Source of the DNA: Atrichornis clamosus
Taxonomy: Eukaryota; Chordata; Aves; Passeriformes; Menuridae
Direction: 5' to 3'
Length of the DNA: 64,000 bases
Assembly (NCBI GenBank): GCA_013400975.1
Contig: WBMZ01009466.1
Span: 124,001 to 188,000, forward strand
Below, piece by piece: positions 25,099 to 36,900 of this stretch; position 1 is the stretch's first letter; each line of letters opens with the position of its first letter. The translations under genes were made by a program, and so were the position numbers. The notes beneath the pieces are model-generated. The model saw only the letters and a program-made list of their open reading frames with translations. It was not told where the DNA came from and did not search any database.

Positions 25099-28000
25099 TA
25101 ATCATGGCTAGAAAAGTTATTTGTCGCAGCTACAGTAAGCCATGTTCCTTGAAATCAGATTTTAGAAAACACTTCTGAGGGTGAAAATGCTGGGACTTTA
25201 CCTTTAGTCAGATATCATTTTTTTCAGTTCTACTCTCTAGACTGCAGTTAGCTGCAAACAAACTTTAGAAAAACTTTCCATGATCTCTCCTAAATCTTCA
25301 CCTTTCTGGTTAGCATTATAGAAACACAAAAAAACAGCTTTATGTTAACTTTTCATTAGATGTGCAGGAATTAATTAGCCCATTTTGGGTCTGAATCAGT
25401 TGTTGTCTTTCCTTCTGATTTTGTTAGGTTATTTAGTTTGTTTGCTTTTGTAAGAGATTGATTTTCTTTGAATACAGATGTATAGGAAATGGGTCAGCTA
25501 GGGAGTCCATGAAACTATACCAGCATTTTCATTAAAAGGTATCAAATACATAAGAGAGTAACACAAAATTTCATTTAGTAAGAACTAATTTTTATAAGAG
25601 AATGACAGCAGGCTATGCCCAATCCCAGGAAAACTGATTTTGTGGTATAATGAAACTGAATATTAGACACAGTTTCAAGCTAAATATTGTAAAAATGTTA
25701 TATCATAGAAATGTTGTATACGTTTGCTTTCTTAGCACATGTAGTTCCTAGATGTTTATTCTTCAGAGACTTGTTCTAAGATGAGAGTAAAAGACCAGTT
25801 CTCATTAAACTGCCATGAGATGATGGTCCTTACTGTCTGAAAGTTTATGAACTCCTTTTACTTTCATTTTCTTCTCTTGTCTTTTTTAATAGAACGACAC
25901 TGACATTTTACTGTCTTGTGTTGTCCTGTATAGAGACTAAGGTTAACACTTGGACTACGAATCAAAAATAGCCATTTCTTTTCTTTCTCATTATCTTGTT
26001 CTCCTTTTTTTTTCTTGGTGGAGTGCATTTTGGATGACATATTTGCCCTACTGAAAACTGCAGGATTCTGTAAAATCTGTATTAAAACCCATGTCTTCAT
26101 CATTATCTCACTTCTAAGTATTCTTATAATCAAAAATGTAGCAGGGTTTCTGTTGCTGCAAAGATGAATAAATTAATCTCAAGTGGTCCATTATCAAAGG
26201 TGAAAAAAACCCTCATTTCTTTACAAGTGTGAAATAATAACCCATATTATGATTACCAGAATACATTGATTAATTGCTAGTAAATGAACACCTGAAAAAT
26301 TATGAATATTCAAAGTGCAGTTACTTTTTAAGTGTGTTTAAAGAGAGGAATCGCCATCATATCCACATGCACCTCTCCTTCATATAACTTCTCATAATCC
26401 CAAACCAAATTAAAATTGAATAAATCTGATAGTCTTTCAAGTGTAATACTATTTGCCAAATTCCTCCAATACTCAGCAGTTTTATTGGCCATAGGGAACA
26501 TAACTGTAGTACTTACAGAGACAGTTGTTTTAGAATCTTGAAATAATTCATTGGAATGCTTTAACTACAGGACAGGGAATTTGAATTACAGTTGTAGTCA
26601 GTACAGTGGAGTTAATAGAGGTGATGATTCTGATCAATAATGGCCTGCTCTTATTTCTTTGTAAACCAGAGAGTGCGTTTCTTTGGGCAGCAAGGAGTGA
26701 GGTGGAGTTTGAGTCCCAGACTGCATAGGCTTATGTATCAGGAGTCTGCATGTATGGAGACAACAATTCTTTCCAGTCAGCAAAACTCAAAACATGTTCT
26801 AGGAATAATTCATAGCTTATGTTTTACCATCATTCTTGCCTCTGCTTTACATACAGCAGTCTCTGGTGAGAAATGATTGCCTGACAAAGCTGAGGTAATT
26901 TACCTACTAAATAATTTCTTCCTCTGATCCTCTGGCATTTTAAACCATAGTTATCTTTTGCATATATAGTTTGCATTATGCACTAGCAGCAATGTGTAAA
27001 GTCTGTCTGCCTTTTTCTCCATTTATAATCTCCAACTGCTGTAATCATATCTGAGAGAATACTAATCATTCCATTGTAGAAACATATTCTTTTTAATATT
27101 TTGTAAAAAACCCACATGTTCTAGGGTGCATTTATGCACTGATGGTTGGCAACTAAGAATCTATAAGAAATATGTATTAACCGTATATTTCTTCAACATT
27201 TTTGTTTCAATTTTTAAACTCCACTTTTCTCTTTATGAAAATACTTATACAGAAATGAAGAGACTGGTTCCTTTCTTGTCCAGCACTGTACATCAATCAG
27301 TATTCTGGCAGTAAGGAACGACACAGACTTTAATTTATAGAATAGACAGTTTTCCTAACAGAGTGACCAATACGTAGCATAGCTGGCAAAATGCTTTTTT
27401 CTGTCTTCACTCTCATCTTGATTTTTATCAGAGTATGAGTTTCCTTAGATGTTAAAAAATGTGTCAGTGTCTCTTCCTCTTCCTCCCTCCCAACTAGGAT
27501 CTGTACCGTGTTTCCCACCAAGTCACATCGCATGAATATCATGGGGGAAAGGAGCATATGCTCTGCTGGGTGTATCACTGTCTTGAAATACAAGTGCCTC
27601 CAAGAGAACCTACTATTCTGACAAAGAAGAATTAGTAATGAACAAGAAAATCAAATACGTGTGAAATATACTTTATTTAACCTCCATTCCAAAAGTGATA
27701 TTTTTCCTTTTTATAACAGGGAGACAGATGCATTAATTGTAGTAAATTACAATTCTACCTCTAAGAGAGGTATAGCAAAACATAGTATAGTTTATGTTAT
27801 GTATATCTGCATAATGGCCTAGTCAAATAGAAGATAATTATTAGTTTTTTGAAGTTTATGTCATCAGCATTCATATACCTTCTGTTAATATTTTTCATGT
27901 AGACATTTCCTTTTCACTTATAAAGAAATGTCAGTTACTGAATCCATGGATTTATTGATTTCTCCTAGAGATGAACACAGAATTACCTTTAGGTTAGTAA

Positions 28001-31000
28001 TGATTATTTCACAGTTTACTGTGTTTGTAATTTCAAAATAAATAATGCAATTGTAATTTGTTCCCTGGCAGGAATAATTAATTACCTCTGCACAGTGTTT
28101 CCTTAGTACGCATCTACCAGTGATTTAGATTGTTTGTCTACTCATGCTACAACAGACAATGGGGAGGGAGAAGACATCTGTCATATAATTTATTTTTCAC
28201 TGCATTATGTATATAAAGTAAATGCTGGTTATGCATTAAGGTTAATGAGATAGAAAATTTCTTTGCATATTTTTTTTTTTGTTTCTAAACTGTCACTTTT
28301 ATAGCCTTATGTTTGGAAGATTAAATAAATGCCTTCTATGCCTTCTGATGCCTGTACTATGAATTCCAGAGCTATGTTACAAGGAAAGAGCTAATAGAAC
28401 CATGCCAATGTATCTAACCTTTGATAGATAGATTTGTCTTATTTGTAGTGAGTGTAGAATGAAAAAGACTTTTTTTTTATTCACTTCTCAGAGAGAAGTA
28501 GCTAATATATCGTCCTGTCTTCCAGTCTGCAAAGATTAATCCCAGCATTTCCATCTGACAGGTGCCTACATTCTCAGGCATTAACTGGTTAAGCACTGAA
28601 CTTTGAAAAATGAATTACTGTTTCCATATGACTTATTTCCCTCAATAAAATTAGCACACTATATGAATAAAATTCTGCTTGCCTTTAAGTTCTGTAAAGT
28701 CTCACAATACTTCAGGACAGTCCTTCAGACTGATTTTAATGTGTTCCTCTCAATTTTGGGTCAGGTCTGCTATCTAGTTTTGTCCTTGGCTTCATGAAAG
28801 AGAATGTGCATGCAGAAAGTTTTCACTCCTTTTTCTTTGAGCCTTGAAAGTTACCTGCCTTTCTTTAATTGCTCTGTAACAAAATAAGCAGTGAACTTTT
28901 AATACTACAAGGATAATAGGAACATTCAGTGGTATTTACAGGACCTTTTGTTTCTTTTTATCTTAGTACATTTCTAATTATGCTTTTTATTTATATTACA
29001 GAAGAGCTGAAGAATTCCAAATAGGAATGGGCCTCTTCTGTATTAAAGTTCTATTGAAAAAGAATTGTGCCATGCCCTGAGGAATTTGCAGTTTAATTTA
29101 ACTCAGAAAAGTGAATTAATTTAATAATTTGAAAGAATAGCTGTTATAAAGGAAGTATATTATATCAACCTGTGTGATTTTAGCTGTGGTGTTTTATGCT
29201 TTACTTTGATATTCACCTTTTAAAACCTGATGGTGAAGCTGTGAGCCTCACTTTGGCAATTTTTATCCACCCTACCCTCCCCCCTCTGGAAGATTTAATT
29301 CTTCAAGGTAGAGAACAAGCTTGAAAAAGCGAGCTTTCATGGCTGCAGTGAAGAACAGGAAGAACATTTTGAAAACTATTTCATGAGATTAGGACCTTTA
29401 AATTTTTGAATGCTTATGGCTTTCAGTAAAGCAAAAAATTCATAGCTCAAGTTGGTTAAGCAGAGTTGTCTAATACCGAGTAGCATAATTATGGGGGGGG
29501 TTGCATTTGTATTTCCAGGACAGTTTAAAAAGTGAGTCAGTTTAAATACTTAGAAGGATGGCACGCACACAAAATAAATATCCAGACTATCATTATTTTA
29601 AAACATTATTCATATGTCATCACTACATCATTCTCTTTCAAAAGGGTTTCGCGAAAGTCCTAGCCTTTGCTAGTCGTGCGTTAACTACAGCATGAATCAG
29701 GAAAACCTAGTTAGCAACAGAAAACCTATTTAGGAAAAGATACAGTATGTAGAGATCTTAATTTTGTGGCAAAATCATTTGATAATTTCCCTAAGATTGC
29801 CAGAGTCTTCTGTCAGTTTTTCTCCTGACGTCTTAGGAAACACTGCGAGCAGTGGAGCCAGAGTCGTGTCTCAAAACATATCCAGATGCCAAAACATCTT
29901 GTCAAAATGCCTGATGATGAACCATTTTGAATCTAATTATTCATAATTAATATTGTACTATGCAAAGACAATTAATATAAAATTCAACGTCACTGATATA
30001 CTTTCTTTTTTTTGTTGTTATTTCTACATAGATGATGAATGGTACTATGGCCTTAACAAAAACCGCCTTACTTTCACTTTCAATGATTTTTTCAGGTTCT
30101 GTACTAAAAATTTTATATCACAAGGTTAGTATAATTGGAGAGATGATTTTTCCAGGCTGGTTGAATACAGCCAAATAATTTATTTGAATGTTTCTGTTGT
30201 TTGCATATTTATTTACAAAAATCTGTTTATGACTAAAAGAAACATCACTGACACAATCGCATAAGATAGTGATATTATTATTGCAACTAATATCTGTATT
30301 ACCAAAACCCCAGTTATAGACCAGACCCTTGTTCTAATTTTTCTATGAGTTGGAAACTAAGTATATAGCTAAGACAACACAAGTATAAAGATAGTCAGGA
30401 AAATACAAAGATCCTATTAAGAACTGTGAATCATCTTAAAGCACAATGCCGCCTGGATATTTTTGTCTTTCCATGTCCTTTTTTATGTAACAACATTTAA
30501 ATAAAATTCATCAGCATTTTACAGCAAAAGTGACCCTTCTTTCATAATAAGGAAAGGTCAATGAGACTTTCTGATAATGCTAAATATTTTCTTAATCTGA
30601 ATATTAAACTGAATATTGAACTGCCAAGAAACTATGGTAAGCCATTGAGATATCTCCTACCAAGAAAATATCCCTAGACCAAGTGGCAGAGTAGATATTC
30701 TTCTGTAAATCTCTGCCTCTTTGATCAAAGGGTTTGACCCCTCTACTTATCCACTATAGACCATATGTGGCCATTTTTTTTTAACCAATAATGTAGGCTG
30801 CTATTATTTTTAGATGGGTAACAAAACAGTACAATTTTTTTTATAAAGTTCAAAAGTTAATCTTCTGCATATATTATATACCTTAATTTATGTTTTGGCT
30901 ACTCAGCAACCTGGCTCTGTCTCTTTTACTAAGAAACAATATTCCAATTCCCATCTCTATGTCTTAAATATGTAATTGAACACTTTCTGGTGGAATGCAA

Positions 31001-33832
31001 CCATAGGATTGCTGTACAGTCCACCAGTATCACCTATAATATTATTTACCCCTCATTTTTTTCTCTTTGAGAGAAAAAAGTAGTGTACTAGTGAAAATGA
31101 AGAAAGAGGTCAAGAAAGATTGACTAGAAAAAGCAGTGTAAAGTAGCATGCAGAATTATTTTCTTCAGTGCTGCTCCTAAATTATTCATTTTTAAGCTCT
31201 TTTTTGTTTGTCTTAGCCCTTTAGAACTCTTCATATAACCTGTTACTCTGTGTTAGGAAACTTCACAAAATTGTACTGCATGGTTTGCTTTTCTATTTAG
31301 GATAGCTAATATTTATATTTCATTGAAAGCTGATAGTTTTTTCCTTTACCTGAGACACTAATTTTTGTCATTTAGAAAACACTATAGTTCTATATTTCTC
31401 CTTCCTCTCTTCATCTCAGGTTTATATCTTCTAACTTATGGATTAAATGCTGTTTACAGCCTATCACTGTAAATCTTTCATGAGCTGGTCAGGATTTACG
31501 CTGACGAAAAGGAGGGAAAATTGGCTTCATGCTTTTTATGTGGTGTAATCTCTTTTCACTCTAAAATACAGCACCTCCAAACATGGAGCAGCTACAAAAC
31601 CCCCTGGAACTAATACAAAAGCTCCTGTCCATAGCAACAGTTTTCAGTCAGAATCTCTTGTTGAATTCTTGCTGCCTTGACTGCTGCCTTTTGCCAGATC
31701 CACCTCTACTATTTTTGTTTCAATCCTTCCCAGAAGAATGTCTTTTCTTAAGCCTTTTCTTGCTTTTTCTTTTTTGCTCCTGTCCATAGAGTGCACACTT
31801 TCTGGCAGCTCACTAAATCAAAAATGGGACAATGAAACAGTTATTGTGAGAGTTAAATGCATTTTTCTCCTAATCCTGAATAGGAGACAGTAAGTGAAAC
31901 CAAATGCAAAAAGATGGTGTGCAATTTTTAATACAAATTCATTGTTAATTAAGAATTAATATTGTGTTAATCGACATTATTTAATTATTTCAAAATTCCT
32001 ACCATTCTCATAGGACTGTTTAAAATGCATCTCTATTACAGCCAAGCTGGTTCTTTAGCTAATAGAAAAATGTTGCAGAAGATATAGGACTCACAGAAAG
32101 TTTTATATCCAGTGAGATCAGCACAGAAAGGAACAGTTTTCTGCCCTCTAATAAATCTTGCAAGTCTCCATTAGTTATGTGTAAGCATATTCACTTCGAA
32201 CAGAATGTGTTACTTTGTACTTGAGGCCGTATTTCACAAAGAATAAATTGTGGCACGCTGGGTAGCTTGCCAGGCATTTCTGTTGTAATGAATCAGAGCG
32301 CTGGTCTGTGACTCCCACAGCCAAGGAGTGGGAGAGAGCGTGGCAAGGCTCAAGTGCCAGCAGCTGTCACTGCCCCAAAAACCCTGCTGTGCTTTCTGCT
32401 GCCTTACAAATGCCTCTAGTAGTCATTGTCTTCCCTTACCCCATTCTCACAAAAGATGAAGAAAAGGGAGCAGTGCTCTTAAGTGCAAACCTCTCCTGCT
32501 GACTAATCTAAAAATTGCATATTAGCCTATGAATCTGTAGTACTTCCACTGTCATTTGACACTGAAAGCGGTTGTCAGTGAATATTTACCTCAAAGGAGT
32601 CTGCAGGTCTTTCAAAAAGATGTTTATTCACAAAACACTAAATTATCTATTTTTCAATATTATCTGGAAACATTTTTCATTACAGTTAATCACATCTTAT
32701 ATTGAATTTCTATAGATAAATGGATTAAATTTTGTATGTACTTCAATTCTGCTAGAATGGGACTCATTTTGTTGTGCTTTTTTTGTTTTTTACAAACATA
32801 TTAAGTACACTCAGCAGTTACTGAAATGTTTTACATATAATCAGAAATTCCCTGCACACTCAGCAGTCACTGAAATGCTTTACCTGTAATCAGAAATTCC
32901 CTTCTAAGTCACTTGTCACAGTGGAGATGATAGCAATCTTAACTGAAACCGTTCATATTTGGTTTATCTTGTAACTAGTTACACGACCTAATTAGCATTC
33001 GAGGATTGAATTTTGAAATGGAATATTTTAATGCAGTTAAACTGTTCCAGGACCTAGGGAAATGAAATAAACCTACATTACATTTTAAGACTCCTGTACA
33101 GCTTTTCACTTGACCACTGACAAAAGGTAGTATACTTTTAGACAGAGTAGTTCCTCACAAAGTAATATATTCAATTTGTGTTAAATACTAGATGCCAGAA
33201 TCCTTCACATCCTTCACACATTAAGGCTTGATCTGGTATACAGTCAAAATAAAAGTGATCAAAGACTGTTCAATTATTGAACTTTTATTAAATAACTTAA
33301 TACAATTAGTGCTCTGTTTTTAAAAGGAATTATGTTAAATTTTAAACATTAAAAAAAGATGTAAAATGTACTGTTTTTCTCACCAAACTTTAATATTGAA
33401 GAGTAGTAACAGGCTACCAAAAACATAATTCTGATATGGAATCACTATCAAGTTTAAAACGTGATACATGTGTCACTGAAACCTACAGTGCTGCCTCTCG
33501 TCGTGTACTGCCAGGGAATGTGTTGGGAGCCTGAGATGGGATGCAGAGAAGAGAACCTTTGCCATTAACTACAGTTTGCATTCTGGGCTATATGGAAAAG
33601 AAGTCTCAGGACATCTGAAAAATCTTCTTCCTTTTTTTATCTACACTTCATATTTTTGAGAGAGGATAGTATTTTGCCTTTAACAAAATACTGAATGCAT
33701 AATTCTGCTTTCATATCAACCGATGTATGGGTGTGATCTCTGGTTTAAACTGCTCTGGAAACAAAGGAAGTGGAGTGAAGGAGATAATTTCGAACACTGC
33801 TCTGGTATTGAGGATATTAGGGTTCTCCATTG
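25099..33832. other. Long unique non-coding stretch
   Basis: No gene or young mobile element is recognised. Candidate conserved blocks, judged by retained CpGs and dense TAAT-type motifs, lie at about 27990-28260, 29640-29700, 32200-32330 and 32940-33110. A possible but weak exon is at 30032-30124. A 49-bp tandem duplication is at 32806-32903. A G run of eight is at about 29493-29500. Other open frames are short and unremarkable. Confidence 0.5.
32806..32903. repeat. 49-bp tandem duplication, two copies
   Basis: The copies are 32806-32854 and 32855-32903. Both contain ACTCAGCAGT, ACTGAAATG and TAATCAGAAATTCCCT and differ at about six positions. The period is exactly 49. The divergence suggests an old local duplication and not an assembly error. 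Confidence 0.9.
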
Positions 33833-33955
33833 TGGTGCAAGACCTTTGGCTAGCTGGGTAATATTTTAGAGTAACAATTTTCTCTTTGTAAAATAAGGGG
33901 TGATAATATTCATCTACTCATTAAATGGCTTTTCATTAAAAAAGCACTTCAAAAG
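33833..33955 (-). mobile_element. Decayed MIR/CORE-SINE-like relic
   Basis: The order of short blocks 'GACCTTTGGC', 'TTTCTCTTTGTAAAATAAGGGG', 'TGATAATA', 'CATTAAATGG' and 'AAAAGCACTT' follows the reverse complement of the conserved part of MIR-type SINEs (family: ...GTAAAATGGGGATAATAAT...TAAATG...AAGCGCTT). MIR-like relics are known throughout amniotes. Similarity is low, as expected for a copy of this age, so a profile search is needed to be sure. Confidence 0.45.
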
Positions 33956-36900
33956 GGAAAATGATTTAGGAATTAAAAATAATCAAGGTCTTAAGAGAAA
34001 AATTGACCTTATGGCAGGACGGAACTGACCTGTGCAGAGTCTTATTGGAAAATTGGAGTACAGTGAGGAAAAAAATTCTGATTTAACCCAAAAAGCAAGC
34101 ATTTACTCTGTAATTCTCTGTTGAGGCTGGTATCTTTGTACATGCTGAGCTGTCAATAACTAAGACTGTGTCAAAATTCTCTTGGCAGGAAAAAATAGAG
34201 AAAACCATAGTAATGTAAAGATTTTTTAAATTGTTCTTGTTTATGTTTAAAGGGAAAAGTACTTGTGTGATTGTAATAGTGTTGGAGAAGGCTTACTTAT
34301 TAGCAGAAAAATTACCAAAGGAAAGAGGAGAAGGAGCAGGCAGCTAATAATTTATTTCTCTTTCTCATGTTATTGGAAGACAAGCTGCAGGAAATTACTT
34401 CTGTTGTGTAGAGATGAGCACTCTGCATATGACAAATTGTTACACAGAAATCTGGAATGCACAAAATTGCAGCTATCTAGTGATTTTTTAGGCCATCTAT
34501 AAATTATGAAGCATTTGCTTTCTGAAAATATAACTAATTTAATAAGTTTCAAGTTGTCACGGGACTTTGACATACAGTGTTTTGTTATAGCAGCAGCAGT
34601 ACGGCGGTTCATCTACATACTCCTCTGTGTTACATTTCTGCCAGTGTGAAGTGGCTTCTCTCTCTGACATGGCAAACTAGGAGACATAAGCCACTCTGGT
34701 TCTTCATCATTAATTCATCCTAGATTGCATTAGTATTTATGAAGGTGTTGAGATTGAAGGTCTTAAGGTGCATGTTTTTTCTTGTGTAAGTTTGGGAATT
34801 CAAAAAAGGGCAAATTGTAAGGAGGAGCTCATACACAATCATATGTCTGGATAAAAAATTCTAACTGTCAAGTTAGATTGTTCGGGTTTTTTTGTCTGGG
34901 AAAGCTTTGCTTCCACCATACAATTGAAGTTTTCAGGAGGAGAGAACTGACTTTATCTTGAATCTCTTTCTGCTTTAGAAAATACATATTTCTTGTTTTG
35001 CATTGACTGTGTTTGTCATTGAGAGTGAAATTCATCTGCACTACCTGACCCCGCATGACCATCTGTCTGTTTTGGCTGGGCAGTGATGCCTGTAAGCACA
35101 GATCTGACCTCAGCCACTGGCATGTTACAACCAAGGTCACCAGACCAGCTGGAAGTCTTGCAGGAGTCAGGCTGGCTGGTGGAAAAGTTTTGAGAGGTCC
35201 TTTCCCAGGAGCCCTTCTGCCAGACTACAGGGGCAGCAAGACTGCACAACCAGCAAATTTTGGGAAATCCTTCGAGTGATGAAAATGAAAGTCTGGGTTT
35301 GGTGGGGTTTTGTTTTTCATTTTTTTCACAGTAAACAGTTTTTGACGATTTATTTAGGTACATCTTAAAGTCATTTTTCACAGTCAAACTATCCATAACC
35401 TGGGATCTATATAAATAACTCCTTTTAGTCATTAAAATACATGCAGTTAATATAAATTAAATTTTCAAAAAAGTGATTGATGTTCTTAAATTTGTGCAAC
35501 CTCTATTAAGTTTTGAAATTACTTATAGTTGCCCTGAAAGAACTTTTAACTGTGAAGATATGCTTATTTGTATATAGAAAAATAATGCTGAACTAAAACC
35601 CAAGTACAAAGTTAACTGTTTTTTTGTTCTAGTTGTTGTGAACCAAAAATGTGATTCTACTAAAATTATAAATAAACATGCTGCTTTATGTTGCACATTC
35701 ATGACAAAGCTTTTTTTTTCACTACCAGGTATAGCTTGTAAATAAGGAATAAATGGAGGCAATTATTTTAGCCTATATATTTGTGCATGTGGTTTTAGAG
35801 CAAAGTTTCTCTGGACAATTATAATACCTCCAAATTTGTGTGTGATTTTTATAAAAATTTTTTTACCTTGAATCTTAAGTATCCTCAGAGTGATAATATA
35901 TTCCCAGTCCTCTGGATCAGGACTATTTGATTAAGAAATTGCCCTAATGGTCTCCTTGCTGACTACTTCTAAATTGTTTAATTAAGGATTCTGGTTTTAG
36001 CTCTTTAAAAAATATCTTTCCAAATCTGGCCCAAATTACTGTGTGTACTCGCAGTATTTTCAGGTTTAACAATACACTGAGTATTTAATTCTTGACTGGC
36101 CTGATTCCTAAACTTCCTGATGTCTTCTCAGCAGAAGTGATTGTAGAGCTAACTTGTGTTTTATTTTGGTTCTCCTGAGCTCTTTTTTTTCTTCCCCCAA
36201 AGGAACAAGTTCATTTCTCACTAGAATAGAAATTTTCTATCTTCAGGTGGTCCAATGAGGGAGAAAGAACTGTGCCCTCAAACAACATCCAAGTGGGAAA
36301 TACTTTAAATATAAGAAGAAAATTCTAATGGAAACAGTGAAGCACACAATCTATAGAATATTCAAGGAAATTGAAAATCCATCTTTCCTAGTGAGATTAG
36401 GTACAGCTGGTCTTTCTATGAGAACTGGTGCTATTTTATAATTGTTTAATCCTTGATGACTATATTATTTTGGCAGTTTACAGAAAGTCCTTTACATATT
36501 CAATTAGCTCTTCAGCATGTCTGTACCAATAATGTAAGAAGTAGTCAGTTGTATTCTACTTCTGTAGGAATGACTCCGGCAAGATACTCTTTATTTACAG
36601 AATCAGAAGAAGTAGTAGAATTTCCCTTATCTCTGCTTGTTTCTAGTTTCAAAAAGAGTCCTTCAGGAAGAATTGTGGATATTTCTGATTACCTTCACTG
36701 CCTCTTTGCTTGTTTTTGCTGCCATTGTTGCAGTCACTAGACAAGTGAACAAAACTCGCTGCTCACTTTTTGAAAATAAGGCTTCTGTGGTGGATAATCT
36801 TAAACAATAGTCTCACTAGATCATACGTATACCTCAGATCATTTCTACAGAACTTAAAGGATGAGAGATGAACACGAAACTTCCGGTATGATGCAGGAGC

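Noticed and set aside
27735..27772. Two adjacent hairpins with 7-bp arms
   Set aside because: Arms this short are expected many times by chance in 64 kb of AT-rich sequence.
35016..35432. Open frame of 138 codons, minus strand
   Set aside because: No family motif is seen, and the frame crosses from a GC-richer patch into AT-rich sequence without any splice or coding signature.
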